DNA of 37,234 nucleotides from Irineochytrium annulatum (lineage: Eukaryota; Chytridiomycota; Chytridiomycetes; Chytridiales; Chytridiaceae), in NCBI GenBank assembly GCA_027600665.1, contig JADGJL010000148.1, forward strand, positions 1 to 37,234, written 5' to 3'. Below, piece after piece: positions 10,578 to 22,400 of the stretch (the first letter of the stretch is position 1; each line of letters begins with the position of its first letter). The position numbers and the translations under genes are program-made. Under the pieces are notes generated by a model. It saw only the letters and a list, made by a program, of their open reading frames with translations. It was not told the origin of the DNA and searched no databases.

Positions 10578-12569
10578 ATGATCGCCGAGGAGGTCGCCGC
10601 GCTGGAGCTGGTGGTAACGGACGAGGATCGAGCCAAGGCAGAGAAGGTGCGCTGGTGTTCCTGGTTCCTTGGCAGACCCGACGCGAGGAACGCCATTATG
10701 CCGAAGCTGATGCCCATGCGACCTAGATTAAGGAGCAGGCAAACAAGAAGTTCTCTGCCAAGCTCTACCCGGAGGCCATCGACCTTTACACGGAGGCCAT
10801 TTCATTCGACCCCAAGAACCCTGCATTGTATTCCAACCGCGCTTTCGGTGATTACCTTCGCCATGCTTATCTTCCTCCGCATTAGCGTTAAAGGGTCATT
10901 CCTAACGGCAGCATATATCCGCTCCGAGTTCTATGGCGCGGCAATAACGGACGCTGAGGCGGCGATTGCGTTAGATCCGAAATATGTCAAGGCATACTAC
11001 AGACGAGCCGTAGGCCACATGGCGATGGGGAAGCTTAAAGGTGCGGGCAGGGATGAACGTTGATGACGGTGCTTGTGACGCGAAATCGATGGCTCATGCC
11101 GTGCTTTGGATGCGTTTAGATGCAGTTAAGGACTTCAAAGCAGTGGTAAAGGTCGCGCCGAGCGACGCGGACGCGAGGGTTAAGCTGACGGAGTGTGAGA
11201 AGGAGCTGAAGCGGCGGGAGTTTGAGAAGGCCATCGGGTATGACGAGGGGGAGAACAAGAAGTCGGCTGTCCAGCTCTTAGGAGACGTGGATGCTATGAC
11301 GGTGGAGGCCTCGTGAGTTACTCTCTTTTCCTTTTTGGGTCGGCACGGCTACCGTATTGTTTAGGGGCAATAGCTGGGTAACACAGACGTTTCTTTTTAG
11401 TTACGACGGCCCTCATCTCGCGCCCGAGGGGCCAACTGAGGAGTTTGTCGTCGACCTACTGAAGCACATGGAGGCGCAAAAGAAGCTGCACAAAAAGTAC
11501 ACGCTTCAGATCATGCTGAAGGCGAAGGCCATCTTTGACGCCGCCCCGAGCATTGTCGACATCGCTGTGCCCGAGGGCTCGAAGCTCACCGTATGCGGGG
11601 ACATCCACGGCCAGTACTATGACCTGCTCAACATTTTCAAGCTGAACGGGCGCCCGAGTCCGACAAATATGTACCTGGTACGAGATGGATGTTCCTTTGT
11701 TCGTTTTGTTATCTGCTCTTTGCTTACTTCACTACTATATCGCACTTCCTCTATATTACCAGTTCAATGGCGACTTTGTAGACAGAGGCTCGTTTTCGGT
11801 TGAGTGCATGATGACGCTGTTGACGTATAAGGTCTTGTATCCTGATGCGTTATTCTTGTCGCGCGGGAACCACGAAACGGACGACATGAACAAGGTCTAC
11901 GGGTTTGAAGGGGAGGTGAAGGCGAAGTACACAGACTTGACCTTCAAGCTTTTTTCGGAGATCTTCAACGCCGTGCCGCTTGGAAACTTAATCGGCGGTA
12001 AGATCCTTGTCATCCACGGGGGTCTCTTTAGCAGGGATGGCGTTACTATGGAAGAGGTGGGCTGATTGAGATTCTATGCGTTGCAGAGTCTTATGATGAT
12101 CTCCGTTGGCAGCTTCGGACAATTAACAGGTTTAAACAACCCGGAAGCGAGGGCCTCATGTGCGAGCTCTTATGGTCCGACCCTCAGTTCCTGCCCGGAA
12201 GGTCGAGAAGTAAGAGAGGGGTTGGCATTCAGTTTGGGCCTGACGTGACGGACGATTTCTGCAAGACAAATAATCTTGACGTTGTTATTCGGAGCCACGA
12301 GGTCAAGAATGACGGCTACGAAGTCGCACATGGCGGGAAATGTATGATCGATTGTTTCAGTACCCGTCCATTTATTCTTGTTAAATTCACTTTCAAAAGG
12401 CGTTACGATTTTCTCGGCGCCTAACTACTGCGATACCGTTGGCAACAAGGGGGCGTATATTGAAATTGGCCCGGACCTTAAGCTGAAGTACCATCAGTTC
12501 AGCGCTGTCCAACACCCTGCCGTTAAGGCAATGCACTACGCGTCCCCGTCGTTCAATATGATGCTGTAG
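10578..12569 (+). CDS. Serine/threonine protein phosphatase 5 (TPR-PP5)
   Basis: PP5 is a metal-dependent PPP-family phosphatase, usually tethered to Hsp90 by its TPRs and held inactive by them. The N-terminal exons give TPR helices ([55 protein letters not shown]), then the linker and the catalytic core: [73 protein letters not shown] and [14 protein letters not shown]. All metal ligands and the catalytic His are intact. At least seven short introns interrupt the gene (for example about 10646-10727, 10847-10916, 11040-11123, 11315-11400, 11678-11760, 12055-12130 and 12345-12400). It begins 145 bp after the complex I gene on the same strand. The TPR-plus-PPP fusion makes PP5 essentially the only fit. 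Confidence 0.96.
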
Positions 12570-13385
12570 CTTAGCAACGAGACCAGCCGTTCAATGGCAT
12601 TTGTATTTAAGTGGGGACGGGCTCGTACGTTTTAAGACGGGTAAACGGATATTTTAAGTCCTGCGATGATTATTTTGGGTTTTCTTCTGGAGCCGAGGTG
12701 CGTTGTTGCATCCTACCACCTTTCTGTGTCTGCTTTTTAAGCATTTATATATGTTGTGCGCCGGCAATATGGCGCTTTGGCACGTAGGACTTAGTGTGAT
12801 AGTAATTTGTTGAACCTATGCACCCGTAATAGAGACTTGAGCATATATTTCGTTGTGTAATGCCAAAGAACGAAGAGGAATATGCAGAAGGTGTAGCACA
12901 GCTAAAAGCCTGGGTTGGTGAAAGATGCTTTCTTGCTCGAACCTCCCTCTCGCCAAGGAAACCGCGATTTTTCGTGTGTTCTTTCCCACACCGTCGGAAG
13001 ACTAAACAGTACATTACTCCTGCCTTCAGCTTTTTGAAATCCACCAATCCACGTAGCAGCTCATAGCTCGCAGCCGACAGGTTTGTCTAGTCGCAACCCC
13101 GGAGATTCCCGACGGAGACCGCGAGAAGACTACCGGAAGTCAGGCGGGTAATGGAAAGGAGACCGGCGTCAGTCGGCGCACCGTATAAACGCAATTTTTA
13201 TGAAGGGATCTTGCAGAAGCGCGCGTGCATCGGCGTCATAACTTCAATTTGTCTCAGTTAAACAGCAAGCCATTCATCATGCTCTCATAGCACGAAGTAG
13301 AAAACCCTGTGTCGGCATACCACTATATACCATTATTGAGTTAAAGTTCAGAGCGCTCCACGCCAGCAAATCTTCTAGCTATGAA
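12570..13385. other. Convergent intergenic region, no supported gene
   Basis: This 816-bp stretch lies between the stop of PP5 (+) and the stop of PIN4 (-), so it should hold both 3' regions. A 68-codon plus-strand frame at 12860-13066 starts with an acidic MPKNEEEYAEGVAQLKAW and has a possible donor after it, but no continuing exon could be found. I do not call it a gene. No tRNA or other RNA fold was recognised. Confidence 0.5.
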
Positions 13386-13974
13386 TCATTTTCTGTCTTC
13401 AACCATAATGATATGAAACCTTGCACGGTGTTAGGACGAAAATTACTCGGGTAGCAATATTCACCCGTGGACCGTTTTGATTGGAGGGTCGGTGTAGGCC
13501 GGCGATCCAACGCTGCTTGGCCTCAATGCAAAGGCCGCGTCCTGGAACGGACCCACCATACTACCACGAATCATCCAGCCAAGACTCCTATGTGAATGTC
13601 AACGAAGAAGGACTTTCTGCTTTCCCACCCTCCCGCCTTAGCTTTGTCTTCCGAGTATGCTTCGGCAACCTTCAAGACAATCATTCAACATCGTCAGTGG
13701 ATGTCCTCAAACCCCACCTTGTTGAACGCAACGCCTTCTCTCAGCTTCGCAAGTGCCTGCACATAGCGTTACTTAAGGATAAAATTGGGCACCACAGCAA
13801 CCGAACCTCATCCGCCTTGGAGTGTTTCTCGCAAAGAATGTGTCTGACTTTTACGGAGTTGGCGGCTTTAAGAGCACTGGGAGGTCCGTTCCCCAGCCCC
13901 TTCCCCTCCTTCGACTTTTCCTTCGGTAGGCCCTTTTCTTTCGGCTTTTCCTTGCCCGCCTTTTTTGGAGGCAT
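13386..13974 (-). CDS. PIN4: PIN4 / Par14 parvulin peptidyl-prolyl cis-trans isomerase
   Basis: This is a small parvulin isomerase of the non-phospho-specific PIN4 (Par14) class, linked to chromatin and pre-rRNA processing. Exons are 13974-13807, 13756-13718, 13669-13629, 13587-13465 and 13419-13386, with introns of 40-50 nt, all GT-AG. The ATG at 13974 gives [10 protein letters not shown] and a Lys/Gly-rich DNA-binding-type tail typical of Par14. The parvulin core then reads [86 protein letters not shown] and stop. The His of RHILC, the Gly-Trp core and the terminal HIIMVE strand are all present. The mature protein of about 140 residues is normal for PIN4. There is no WW domain, which excludes Pin1. 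Confidence 0.95.
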
Positions 13975-14160
13975 TGTGCAGCAATCAGTATATCTTATGG
14001 CTGTTTGGCACAAGTGAACCAAGTGGATCGCACGGCTTGAACGCCGAAAGGCTTGGGCATTGACACTTCGGACTCGGGCGTCCAACTTGCATTTCTACTT
14101 GTCCTCCTCACTCCATACACCGTCCAGGACACACATCGTCCCGCACCAGATCACAGCGTT

Positions 14161-16714
14161 ATGCCCGATGTATCGCTTAAGGTACTGTGGTTTGCCAGGC
14201 TTCTCCGAGTGACCCGACATCGAGCAGAATCAAAAGCTGAATTTCAAGGAGACGCGAATCCGCCTAGAAAAGCATCCCGCGACGATCGCAGGTACATAGA
14301 ATTCGCGTTACCATGGTTTTTAGTTGCGTGTCGTGCCAGACCTGCATGCATTTCACTTGCACCGAGTCACAGACCTCACTGCCCCCGCCACAAGCTTCCC
14401 GCCTAAGTATCAGTCTCTTGTGGCAAAGCTTGTCCAGGAGAGGTATTACGAGGACTACACATTGATCACCGCTGAAAGGATCTTAGCGACTTGATTTTAC
14501 CGGCGCTCTCGTCACATGTCAAATCATTTCTTTGTTTGACGGACTTTGCGGAGGAGAATGCCAGTGGGTTTACGTGCTGCATACGCAAGAAGCTGATTTG
14601 TTGATTTTGAAGCGACGTTGTTTTCCGACACCCTCATCTCAGACGTCATTTCTGCAATTGCCTCTCGCGTCAACTACGGTCTCATCGTCGATGGAGTCAC
14701 TCATGCCGTAACTGCACTAACGTGATACCAATAAATGAGATCGCTTTAGAACTTCGCTGTCTGGAGATGGGAGGTTAAGGACAAAAGCATGCTGGGAAGC
14801 CTGAAGCCAATAATTGACGAGAGAGTTGCTTGTCGTAAAGAGGTCTATGATTGCCGATTATCTTCCTACACTCATCGTGCATTAGGCCACGGCTCAAATT
14901 AACGAGCTTTATGCGGCGTTGCCTGAAAGCGAACAAACGTTGATCAAAGCTCTTATGAACGCGCAGGTGAGTTGTCGGCTGAAAAGTTGCTGTCTGTAAA
15001 TCTTTAAAGTAGATAGACAAAGAACGGAAAGCGTTGGAGAAGGAGAAAAAGGAGAAGGAGAAACGGGAAGCAAAGGAGGCGAAGGATATGCAAAAGAAGA
15101 AGAAGGTCCACTGCGTGTTTGTAATCTTTTCTGAATCTCGTGTAACTAAGGAGGGAGAGAAGCAGAAAGCCGACAAGGTTTCTTCCTCGACTGTTATGCA
15201 CTGCGCTAACGTTTGTAGTCGCAAACTAACCTTTCGACGTTTATTCGGGTGGTTAAAAAGGAACCGGTATCAGTGCCGATTTACGGTGGGGATTGGGATT
15301 TTCCTCACGGTCTCCCAACTATTCCGCAGGGGATGACGCACTTGGTGCCTTTCTGGAGCGCTTTAAGCCTTTCCATGTTAAGCGGGATGTTACTATTGCA
15401 AGGAACAACGTCTTTTTCCATCCTTTAACGGATCAAGACAACACGGAATTCGGCACCGGTGCGCTGTTTACGTTTGCATCACTGGTAACATATTCCAGAT
15501 GAATCAACGCTAAAGGACGAGTTTGCTCAATTTCTGTCTAACTACAAATCCCGAAAGGCGGGGCGCGAAGTCATCGTTGTTGACGCCGGTGATGGAGATT
15601 TCCACTTGACGAAGCAGCGCTGGAAGTTCCTCAGTTACGCCGAAGACTACCGACCGCCGTACTTTGGTAAGGGCATACCCATACTCACCCTTTACAACTA
15701 TTTCACATAGGAACGTGGTCGAAGTCCAGCGCTGTGTTGAGCGGACGGCAGCCATTCAAATGCGACGTCTCGGCGCTTAATTATGAGGCGGACAGCGAGG
15801 CAGAGTGGGAGGAGGAAGAACCCGGGGAGGAGCTTGGGAGTGAGGATGAGGAAGATGATGAAGACGACGGCGAGGACGAGGTTTAGCATTCATTTTGAAC
15901 CTAGGTTGCTGACGAGGTGCAGGATGATGGATTTATTTGCGATACAATTGAGTTGGACGATTCGGAAACGTTCAATGACGCCTCTAGTGACAAGCGCACA
16001 AAGAAGAAGGTCCGCCTGATACCGTTCGGTTACATCGCTGAAGAGGAGACGGCAAATGAGTATTTGCTGTCATTCGGTGCCGAGTGGCTTTGTGGTGCGT
16101 TATCGTGACACTACATTGACTTAAAGATTGCCCCAGACGTCCTCCTGTTAGACCCGTACGAGGGCATCGTGTCAAAGGCTCTTCAACAAAATTATAGCGC
16201 AATTGGACACAACTCCCTCGATCTTCAACTAATGGCGCAGGTGGGACTGAAAGTTTATTGCGCTTCGTTGCTGATGTGAGTGCCAGATTGTCAACGGATT
16301 TAACGGCGGCGTAAGCAAAATTGTTGAATGTTTAAAGGAGAGGTAAGATGATGAACGTCATGAACTAATTATTCACTATTGCTCAGATTGCCTACACACA
16401 CGAAAGCCTATCTCGAATCAAAAGTGAAGGAGATTGCCGCTAAGAAGTCCGGCAACTGGTATATCAAGAGCGACTTCGAGCACCTCTTGCATCAACAATT
16501 AGTGACGCCGATAAAGCGCAAAAATAAAGACTTCATTGAAAATTATCATAATGTGCTCATGATTCGTTCCGAAATCTCCACAACTAGCCCCCATTCGCCA
16601 AGAAAACTCCATGGATTCATTAAAGATCCTCCTCCTCCGCCTCGGGCTCCTTCTCCTTCGTATCTGCCGCCGGCTCCGATGCAGCGGTCGAGGGCTTTTC
16701 ATCCGAAGGCTTAG
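14161..16714 (+). CDS. CHAF1A: Chromatin assembly factor 1 large subunit (CAF-1 p150 / Rlf2)
   Basis: This histone H3-H4 chaperone subunit deposits nucleosomes behind replication forks through PCNA. The ATG at 14161 opens MPDVSLK. About 14 short introns follow. In order: a conserved N-terminal block (FPPKYQSLVAKL; DFAEENATTLFSDTLISD; FAVWRWEVKDKS), a Lys/Glu/Arg helix at about 15013-15105, a PIP-like box SQTNLSTFIRV, a block with GDDALGAFLERFKPFHVK, the p150 signature FLSYAEDYRPPYFGTWSKSS and NYEADSEAEWEEEEPGEELG, an acidic tract at about 15780-15885, then DDGFICDTIELDD, VRLIPFGYIAEEE and a C-terminal winged-helix-like KAYLESKVKEIAAKKSGNWY. The helix-then-PIP order is fungal. The far C-terminus is uncertain: the open frame stops at 16714, but a 36-nt intron (about 16551-16586) would stop it at 16621-16623. 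Confidence 0.93.
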
Positions 16715-17462
16715 CACTCTCGGCCTTCTCAAGGTCTGCGTTAATCTTCTGAACTTCAATGAACTTCTCTTTGAACTTTTCGGCGTCTAGAAAAATTGTC
16801 AAGCCCCGCCGACTGAATCAATCCTTACTCTCAGGGTTCGCAAAACGGACCGCCAACAGCTCCGGCCGAGACTCCCCCTCCGCAAAGTCGGCCGCAACGT
16901 TCCAAACCCAAGACCGATCGGAGCCGATGTTAGGAGATAGCTGCATGTCTTGGGTAACTAGCGGCCACCAGTTAGATACCTTGCAAATGAACCTGCAACT
17001 TACTGAAATGGTTGGCGCAAATCTTGTGGGTTTTGTCCCGCCGCATCAAAACGCGAACCTTCTTAGTATCCTTATGTTGGAGAAGCTTAATGTCGCCGGT
17101 GCCGCGTTCCTTCCACTCTTGCAAAGGTTTGTCGAACCGGAACAGCTTGACGCGCCTGTGTGAATGAGTTACGCGTCATGCAATCGACATGGGCCAAATG
17201 AGCCACTTACATCTTGAAAAGGGCATCTTCATCCTCCTCGAAGGTCTTGACTTCGTCAAGCTTGTCCAGCTTCACCACCGGCTCGAAGTGCAGCTCCGGG
17301 GAAGGCTCCACCTCGCCATCGTCTTCGACATTGGACTATATCGGCAAGCTTTAGTACGATGGCCTCAACTGGAGAAATCAACGCGGCGGTATGATCCGCA
17401 ATCCGCAGGCCTCGCCCAAACCCTTCCTTAAGCTTGCACCGAATGACGGCTGCGCGTACCAT
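16620..17462 (-). CDS. RANBP1: RanBP1-type Ran-binding protein
   Basis: This cytoplasmic partner of Ran-GTP helps release importins and exportins and stimulates GTP hydrolysis by RanGAP. One Ran-binding domain is spread over several exons: [20 protein letters not shown] and [83 protein letters not shown] and [20 protein letters not shown], then an acidic tail ending EEEDL. The WKERGTG, MRRD, WVW and RFA motifs are diagnostic, and the length of about 200 residues fits. The 5' end is the weak point: the best model has the ATG at 17462 followed at once by a donor (ATG|gtacgc) and an intron to an acceptor near 17335 (gatatag|TCCAATG). Its stop overlaps the tail of CAF-1. Confidence 0.92.
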
Positions 17463-17975
17463 AGTTGATGAGGATGGACTGCGAAGAAAAATGGGAATGA
17501 CTTGAACTTTGAAACTTTCCTTGACTGCAGCTAGAGAGCTGAGCAAGGTAGCACTTATGTACAAACTCGACAAAGCGAACGGAAAAGCGTCTTACTGGAT
17601 CTCACCAAGAGCTCATAAGAGGGGGCCATGCATGCGGAGTTCCCCTGACGGCGTGAAGTCCCTTGAGGAGCCAACTGTTAACGCTTTTACCAGACCGCTT
17701 CGCCCACAAACGGCTCCGGCGACTCAGCTTCATCCGCGGCAATGTAAACGCCGAGTGCTCATCCCGCGGGGTTTTTGTTTTTTGTACGCACTTTTTGTGT
17801 ACACACAACGGCCTTAACCGCCCGTAACATATAAAACCAAAGAACGTTTTCATAATAATTAAACGCGGAAAAGGCAGCGATCCAAGTACCACCGTAAGCT
17901 GTCTGGGTTGTTGGCGAGAGTGAAGATGTCAAATCGAAATTATTGTTAGATCAGTGTTGACGGTGTTGAGGCACG

Positions 17976-19270
17976 ATGGAGGGGCTCTTCTTCAACGTGG
18001 AGCATGGCTACCTTGAAGCAATCGTTCGCGGATACAAGGCTGGGATCTTGACTTCGAGCAATTACCTGAACTTGACCCAATGCGAGACGCTGGAGGGTAT
18101 GTGACTTGTTTGTGCCGCTCACGCTGAAGGACTTTATAGATTTGAAACTCCAACTTTCATCGACGGACTACGGCAATTTCTTGCAGAATGAGCCCTCTCC
18201 TCTCGCGACCACGACCATTGCAGAGAAAGCGAGGGAGAAGCTCGTTGCGGAGTTTCAGTACCTGCGTTCGCACGCAAATCAGCCGCTCGCGACGTTTTTG
18301 GACTACATCACGTACGAGATTGCTTCTCGTTGATCTCTGGCTTGTCGTCTTGCTTCTCGCTCATACATATTATTCGCCTTTGTTTATTAGGTACGCGTAT
18401 ATGATCGACAACGTTATTTTGCTCATTACGGGAACTCTGCATGAGCGCGACACGCACGAGCTTCTGGAACGTTGTCACCCGCTGGGAATGTTTGATACCA
18501 TTGCTGCTCTATGCGTGGCCACAAATGTCCAAGAGCTTTTCTCAACAGTGCTCGTTGAGACTCCGTTGGGTGAGGATTACCTCATTGACGTAAATAACGC
18601 ATTATTGTAGCACCGTATTTTGAGAAGTGTTTGTCGGCTCAGGATTTGGATGAAATGAACATCGAAATTATCCGGAATAACCTTTACAAAGCATATTTAG
18701 AGGATTTCTATGGGTTTTGCCAACAGTTGCAAGGGCCAACCGCCGATATAATGGGTGAAATTCTCCAGGTTACTTGAGAGTGATTGCGTTGTGCGCAAAG
18801 CTAAACGCGGTCAGTTTGAGGCCGATCGTCGTGTAATCAACATTACCATCAACTCCTTCAACACGGAGTTGTCGAAGGACGACCGTGTGAAGCTCTTCCC
18901 AACTTGCGGCCGACTGTTTCCGGACGGGATCGTCAAGCTTGCTCGGGCCGACGACGTGGATCAAGTTAAGGGAGTAGTAGAGGCGTACGCTGTAAGGCTT
19001 ACTGTCGCTATTGATAGCTGAGTGTTCTTTTAGGAATACAAAGACTTTTTCGATCTACCTACGGGATCGGATCGGTCTTTGGAGGACCGCTTCTTTGAGT
19101 ATGAGGTCCACCTCAACCGGAAGTCGTTCCTCCAGCAGTTCCAATTTGGAGTTTTCTACTCTTACGTGAAGCTGAAGGAGCAAGAGATTCGAAATATTTG
19201 TTGGATAGCTGAATGCATTGCGCAGCAGCAAAAGGAGCGAATTAACTCGTTTATTCCGGTGATGCCGTGA
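17976..19270 (+). CDS. V-type H+-ATPase Vo subunit d
   Basis: Subunit d caps the membrane c-ring of the vacuolar proton pump and couples it to the central stalk. The ATG at 17976 gives [20 protein letters not shown], the family's conserved start. Later exons read [43 protein letters not shown] then [86 protein letters not shown], and the C-terminal [20 protein letters not shown] ending in PVMP. Six or so introns of 35-60 nt interrupt it (for example about 18098-18139, 18328-18390, 18557-18612, 18754-18818 and 18990-19033). It is complete, and its length of about 350 residues is normal. It is the yeast Vma6 / animal ATP6V0D equivalent. Confidence 0.96.
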
Positions 19271-19434
19271 TTAGTTGACATTGTAATAAATCTTCGAGCG
19301 TGCTTCGGGTACATCACACTCCACTGTGTGAGGTGTAGGGACCATTTTTAATTGAAAGCATGTCATATATTAAATTGGCGTTCGTATTGTTTGTATTAAG
19401 GACTGTTAATGAATTGACGTGAAAACCTTAAAAA

Positions 19435-19444
19435 NNNNNNNNNN
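19435..19444. other. Assembly gap of ten N
   Basis: Ten ambiguous bases are flanked by A on both sides (four before, over twenty after). The gap lies in a poly-A tract between the convergent 3' ends of the V-ATPase d gene and the MadBub gene, so no coding exon is likely to be missing. Confidence 0.99.
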
Positions 19445-19487
19445 AAAAAAAAAAAAAAAAAAAAAGGATACACAGTTATGGTTCCAT

Positions 19488-22400
19488 TCAGACAAGCGAT
19501 TTTCTCATCGCTGCAATCTCGATGCGCTGAAGGAGACCCTTGAGACTTCTCCCCGCCTTCGCAGATGATTTTGCTAGCCACGACTCCATTTCTTTTCTCA
19601 GCGACCGAATGGCTATTGAAGTGGGGAATTCTTCTGCTAAATTATTGCCTTGATCACTTTCGGCGAGCCGGTGATCATTGTGTGGCAGCAGCTCAACAGG
19701 TCGAAAGTTAAGCAAGACATCGAACAATTTTAGCCACAGATGGCACTGCCACTCCTTGCGAAGCGGCAAAGACGATAAAATCGCTTCCGTCTTCGATCGA
19801 TTCTCACGAGGGACATCAAGTTCCGTGCCAAACAGTAGTAAATGAGCAATCGAGATCACACCAATCCAGTCGTATTCATATTTGCTAGTGGAATCAGCGA
19901 GTAACGGTGTATACCGGCCAAGTGGTGAATTTGCCATCTCTGAAGCGATTGCGAATCTCTGCCGTGGGGGAAAGGCGCGCAAATCGATAGCCTTTGAGAA
20001 TCCGATTACAGAGATGCCCTTAGCTTCCCAACCGCCGCCGCCATTGGAATTATACGTAGCTTCCCAGACTGGATTGCCGTTGTCGGGTCCATCAGAGCGC
20101 ACAAGAACATTCTTCGCAGTAAGATTATTGTGTACGAAGCCGGCCAGATGCATCTCTTCAACAGTTCTCATCAGCTCGATGGTCCAAAACATCGCGAGTA
20201 GTTCGTCAACGCCACTAATTTGTGCCATATTGTCAGAGGGATTTGCAAATCCGTGGCCGAATCCATCGTCAGCGGATGTAGCGATCGCATCATACAACGT
20301 TCCCGTTCCCGCAGACTTCAATCGCAAACAAGATGCATCCCGAAAGACATAGCAGCAATATGGCAGCGCGACGGAACGTTGACTACGCGGAGAAAGCCGG
20401 GACCGTAATGTCCTCAAGCTTAAGAATTCCCTCGGATCGGGTGGACTTTTCACTTTCAAAACGGACTCGTCAGCGTATCCTCCTGGGGCCCCATCACCTG
20501 CCCCTCTATCTCGACTGTCAGGGATTTCGGTTGCTATGTAAACTTGAGCCGATGCGCCTGCAGGCGTTTCGAGCCGGGAAGCAATATTGAACGCGAGGAA
20601 AATATCTGACGCAATAGTTACATGTACAGCATCACCGGAGTCTGCAGCCGAGTTCAAACGACCTAAGATCGTTGGCGTCGGTTCGTATTTCGTGAAGTCA
20701 AAATACCCCCGGGTGTCGTTGTTCGCTGACGCCATCCACGCCTGCTGGTCCTTCATGAGTTGAGTGTCGTACGGGTTGCAAGGACACTGTTGGTCGCCGC
20801 TGCTTGCAGAAAGCTAGCCGATGATTAATATAAACGACTTTGGCGTAGACAACACGAACGTTGTATGCGTCCTCGTTGGCATCATTAGCAACGCCCAAGG
20901 TTTTCTTCTTCATCGCATCATCCGGCTCGCATAAAAATCCGTCTATTTCGCGCCCATCCAACACGTTGAATAAATTAATCGAACTGAATATAGCAGACTG
21001 CGGCGAGGTCATCTCCTGCATGTTCTCGCCCAAGTTGTCGTCTGAAGATTCTGTGTATCGACTGGTATTGTCTTGTCCGAACACCTTCGATCGCGGATAG
21101 TGTGTGAAATCGACTGACGAATTCAAAGTGTTGCCTGGCAGGGACCATCGTCTCGAAGAGACACCAATCGTACTTAAGCCAGCGATTGTTCGACAATGGG
21201 TCTCAACTTCAAAAGATCGCTCCGTTATTGGCGTCATGACACCACTTTTTGTTACGTGGGAAAAAACGTTTGAAGCATATATGCCCCGTTGAAGGCTTTT
21301 AAAATGATCGGTCGAAACTTCCATAGTGCAGTCCGGTGGCATGTCCTCGGCTAGTTTCGGTTGCTTATCAGCGTGTTTATCATTCTTGCTCATGAAGGGG
21401 CTATTGGCATCCACAGAGGGTAACATCGACGTGACGGGAGGCAATTTATACGAGACAGTCCGATTAAGTCCAGCATCGGCTGCCGTTCTCGCTGCGTCTT
21501 TGGCGTACTGCCCTTGTGCGATAACCTTCATCTCATCCGTCAACCCGCAGTTGCTGTCATCGCAAAACACCGGTTGCCTTTGCACAGCACCCTTCATCTC
21601 CTCCGTGAAGACAGGTTCAGTGTTCTCGCAAAGAACTGGCTGCCTTGGGACGGCACCGTTCATATCCTCCGTGAAGAAAGGTTCAGTGTTGTCACGAAAC
21701 ACCGACGCTCGTAAACCGGCAATTTCTGCAGGAAAATCTGAGCGAGTGCTGGACTGCGGAAATGTATCCCTCACGGCTTGCCGGGAGTAAATCTGTCCAG
21801 ATATCGTGTCGTCGGCATCCACTTCAACCCACTGCTTAGGCCCAACGCGTTCGACATGGTCGGGTTCAGAATAGTTTGGAGCGTTGAACATTTCAAAAAC
21901 ATCCGCCAAAGCAGCCTTCGTATTTAAAGTTGGAGAAGGAGCAGAGGCTGTTACAGGGAGACCGAGACCTTTCGCCTTCACAGCGACAATAGTTCTCCCG
22001 AAGTTTTCCTCATGTAAGCGAAGCTCCGGCCATTCTTCGATTCGATGCTCAGTGGGAATCAGTCGATCCACTTCGAAGTGCTGCTTTATTGAACCAGATA
22101 TATCACTCTCGACGGGTTTATCCTCGCGGACTTGTTCTTTACTTACTGCATCCACACCAGGGTTCATTAACGTATAGAAGTATCGCGGAAGCATGGCTCG
22201 TGTTTCTTCAAGCGATAGTTCCAGCGGACAGACAATTTTTTCATTTAATTTGACGTTCGAGTGACTTCGCTTTACATCATTCACAGCACCTAGCGACAAA
22301 CGTCAACAACACGGAAGCAAAATTTGGATGAAACTAACAGTGTAGATTTTCTTTCGCCGCTGGTGGTTGAACTTCGGCGGTCTAAGACGGGTAAATTAAA

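Noticed and set aside
12745..13066. Open frames on both strands between PP5 and PIN4
   Set aside because: No family match and no splice partner. The interval is expected to be the two 3' untranslated regions.
13481..14017. 178-codon plus-strand frame
   Set aside because: It is the antisense of the PIN4 exons and introns, which show clear parvulin motifs and splice sites.
19488..20756. Calling the kinase portion an active Bub1 kinase
   Set aside because: The catalytic Asp and the DFG-type Asp are both replaced, and KEN boxes are present at the N-terminus.
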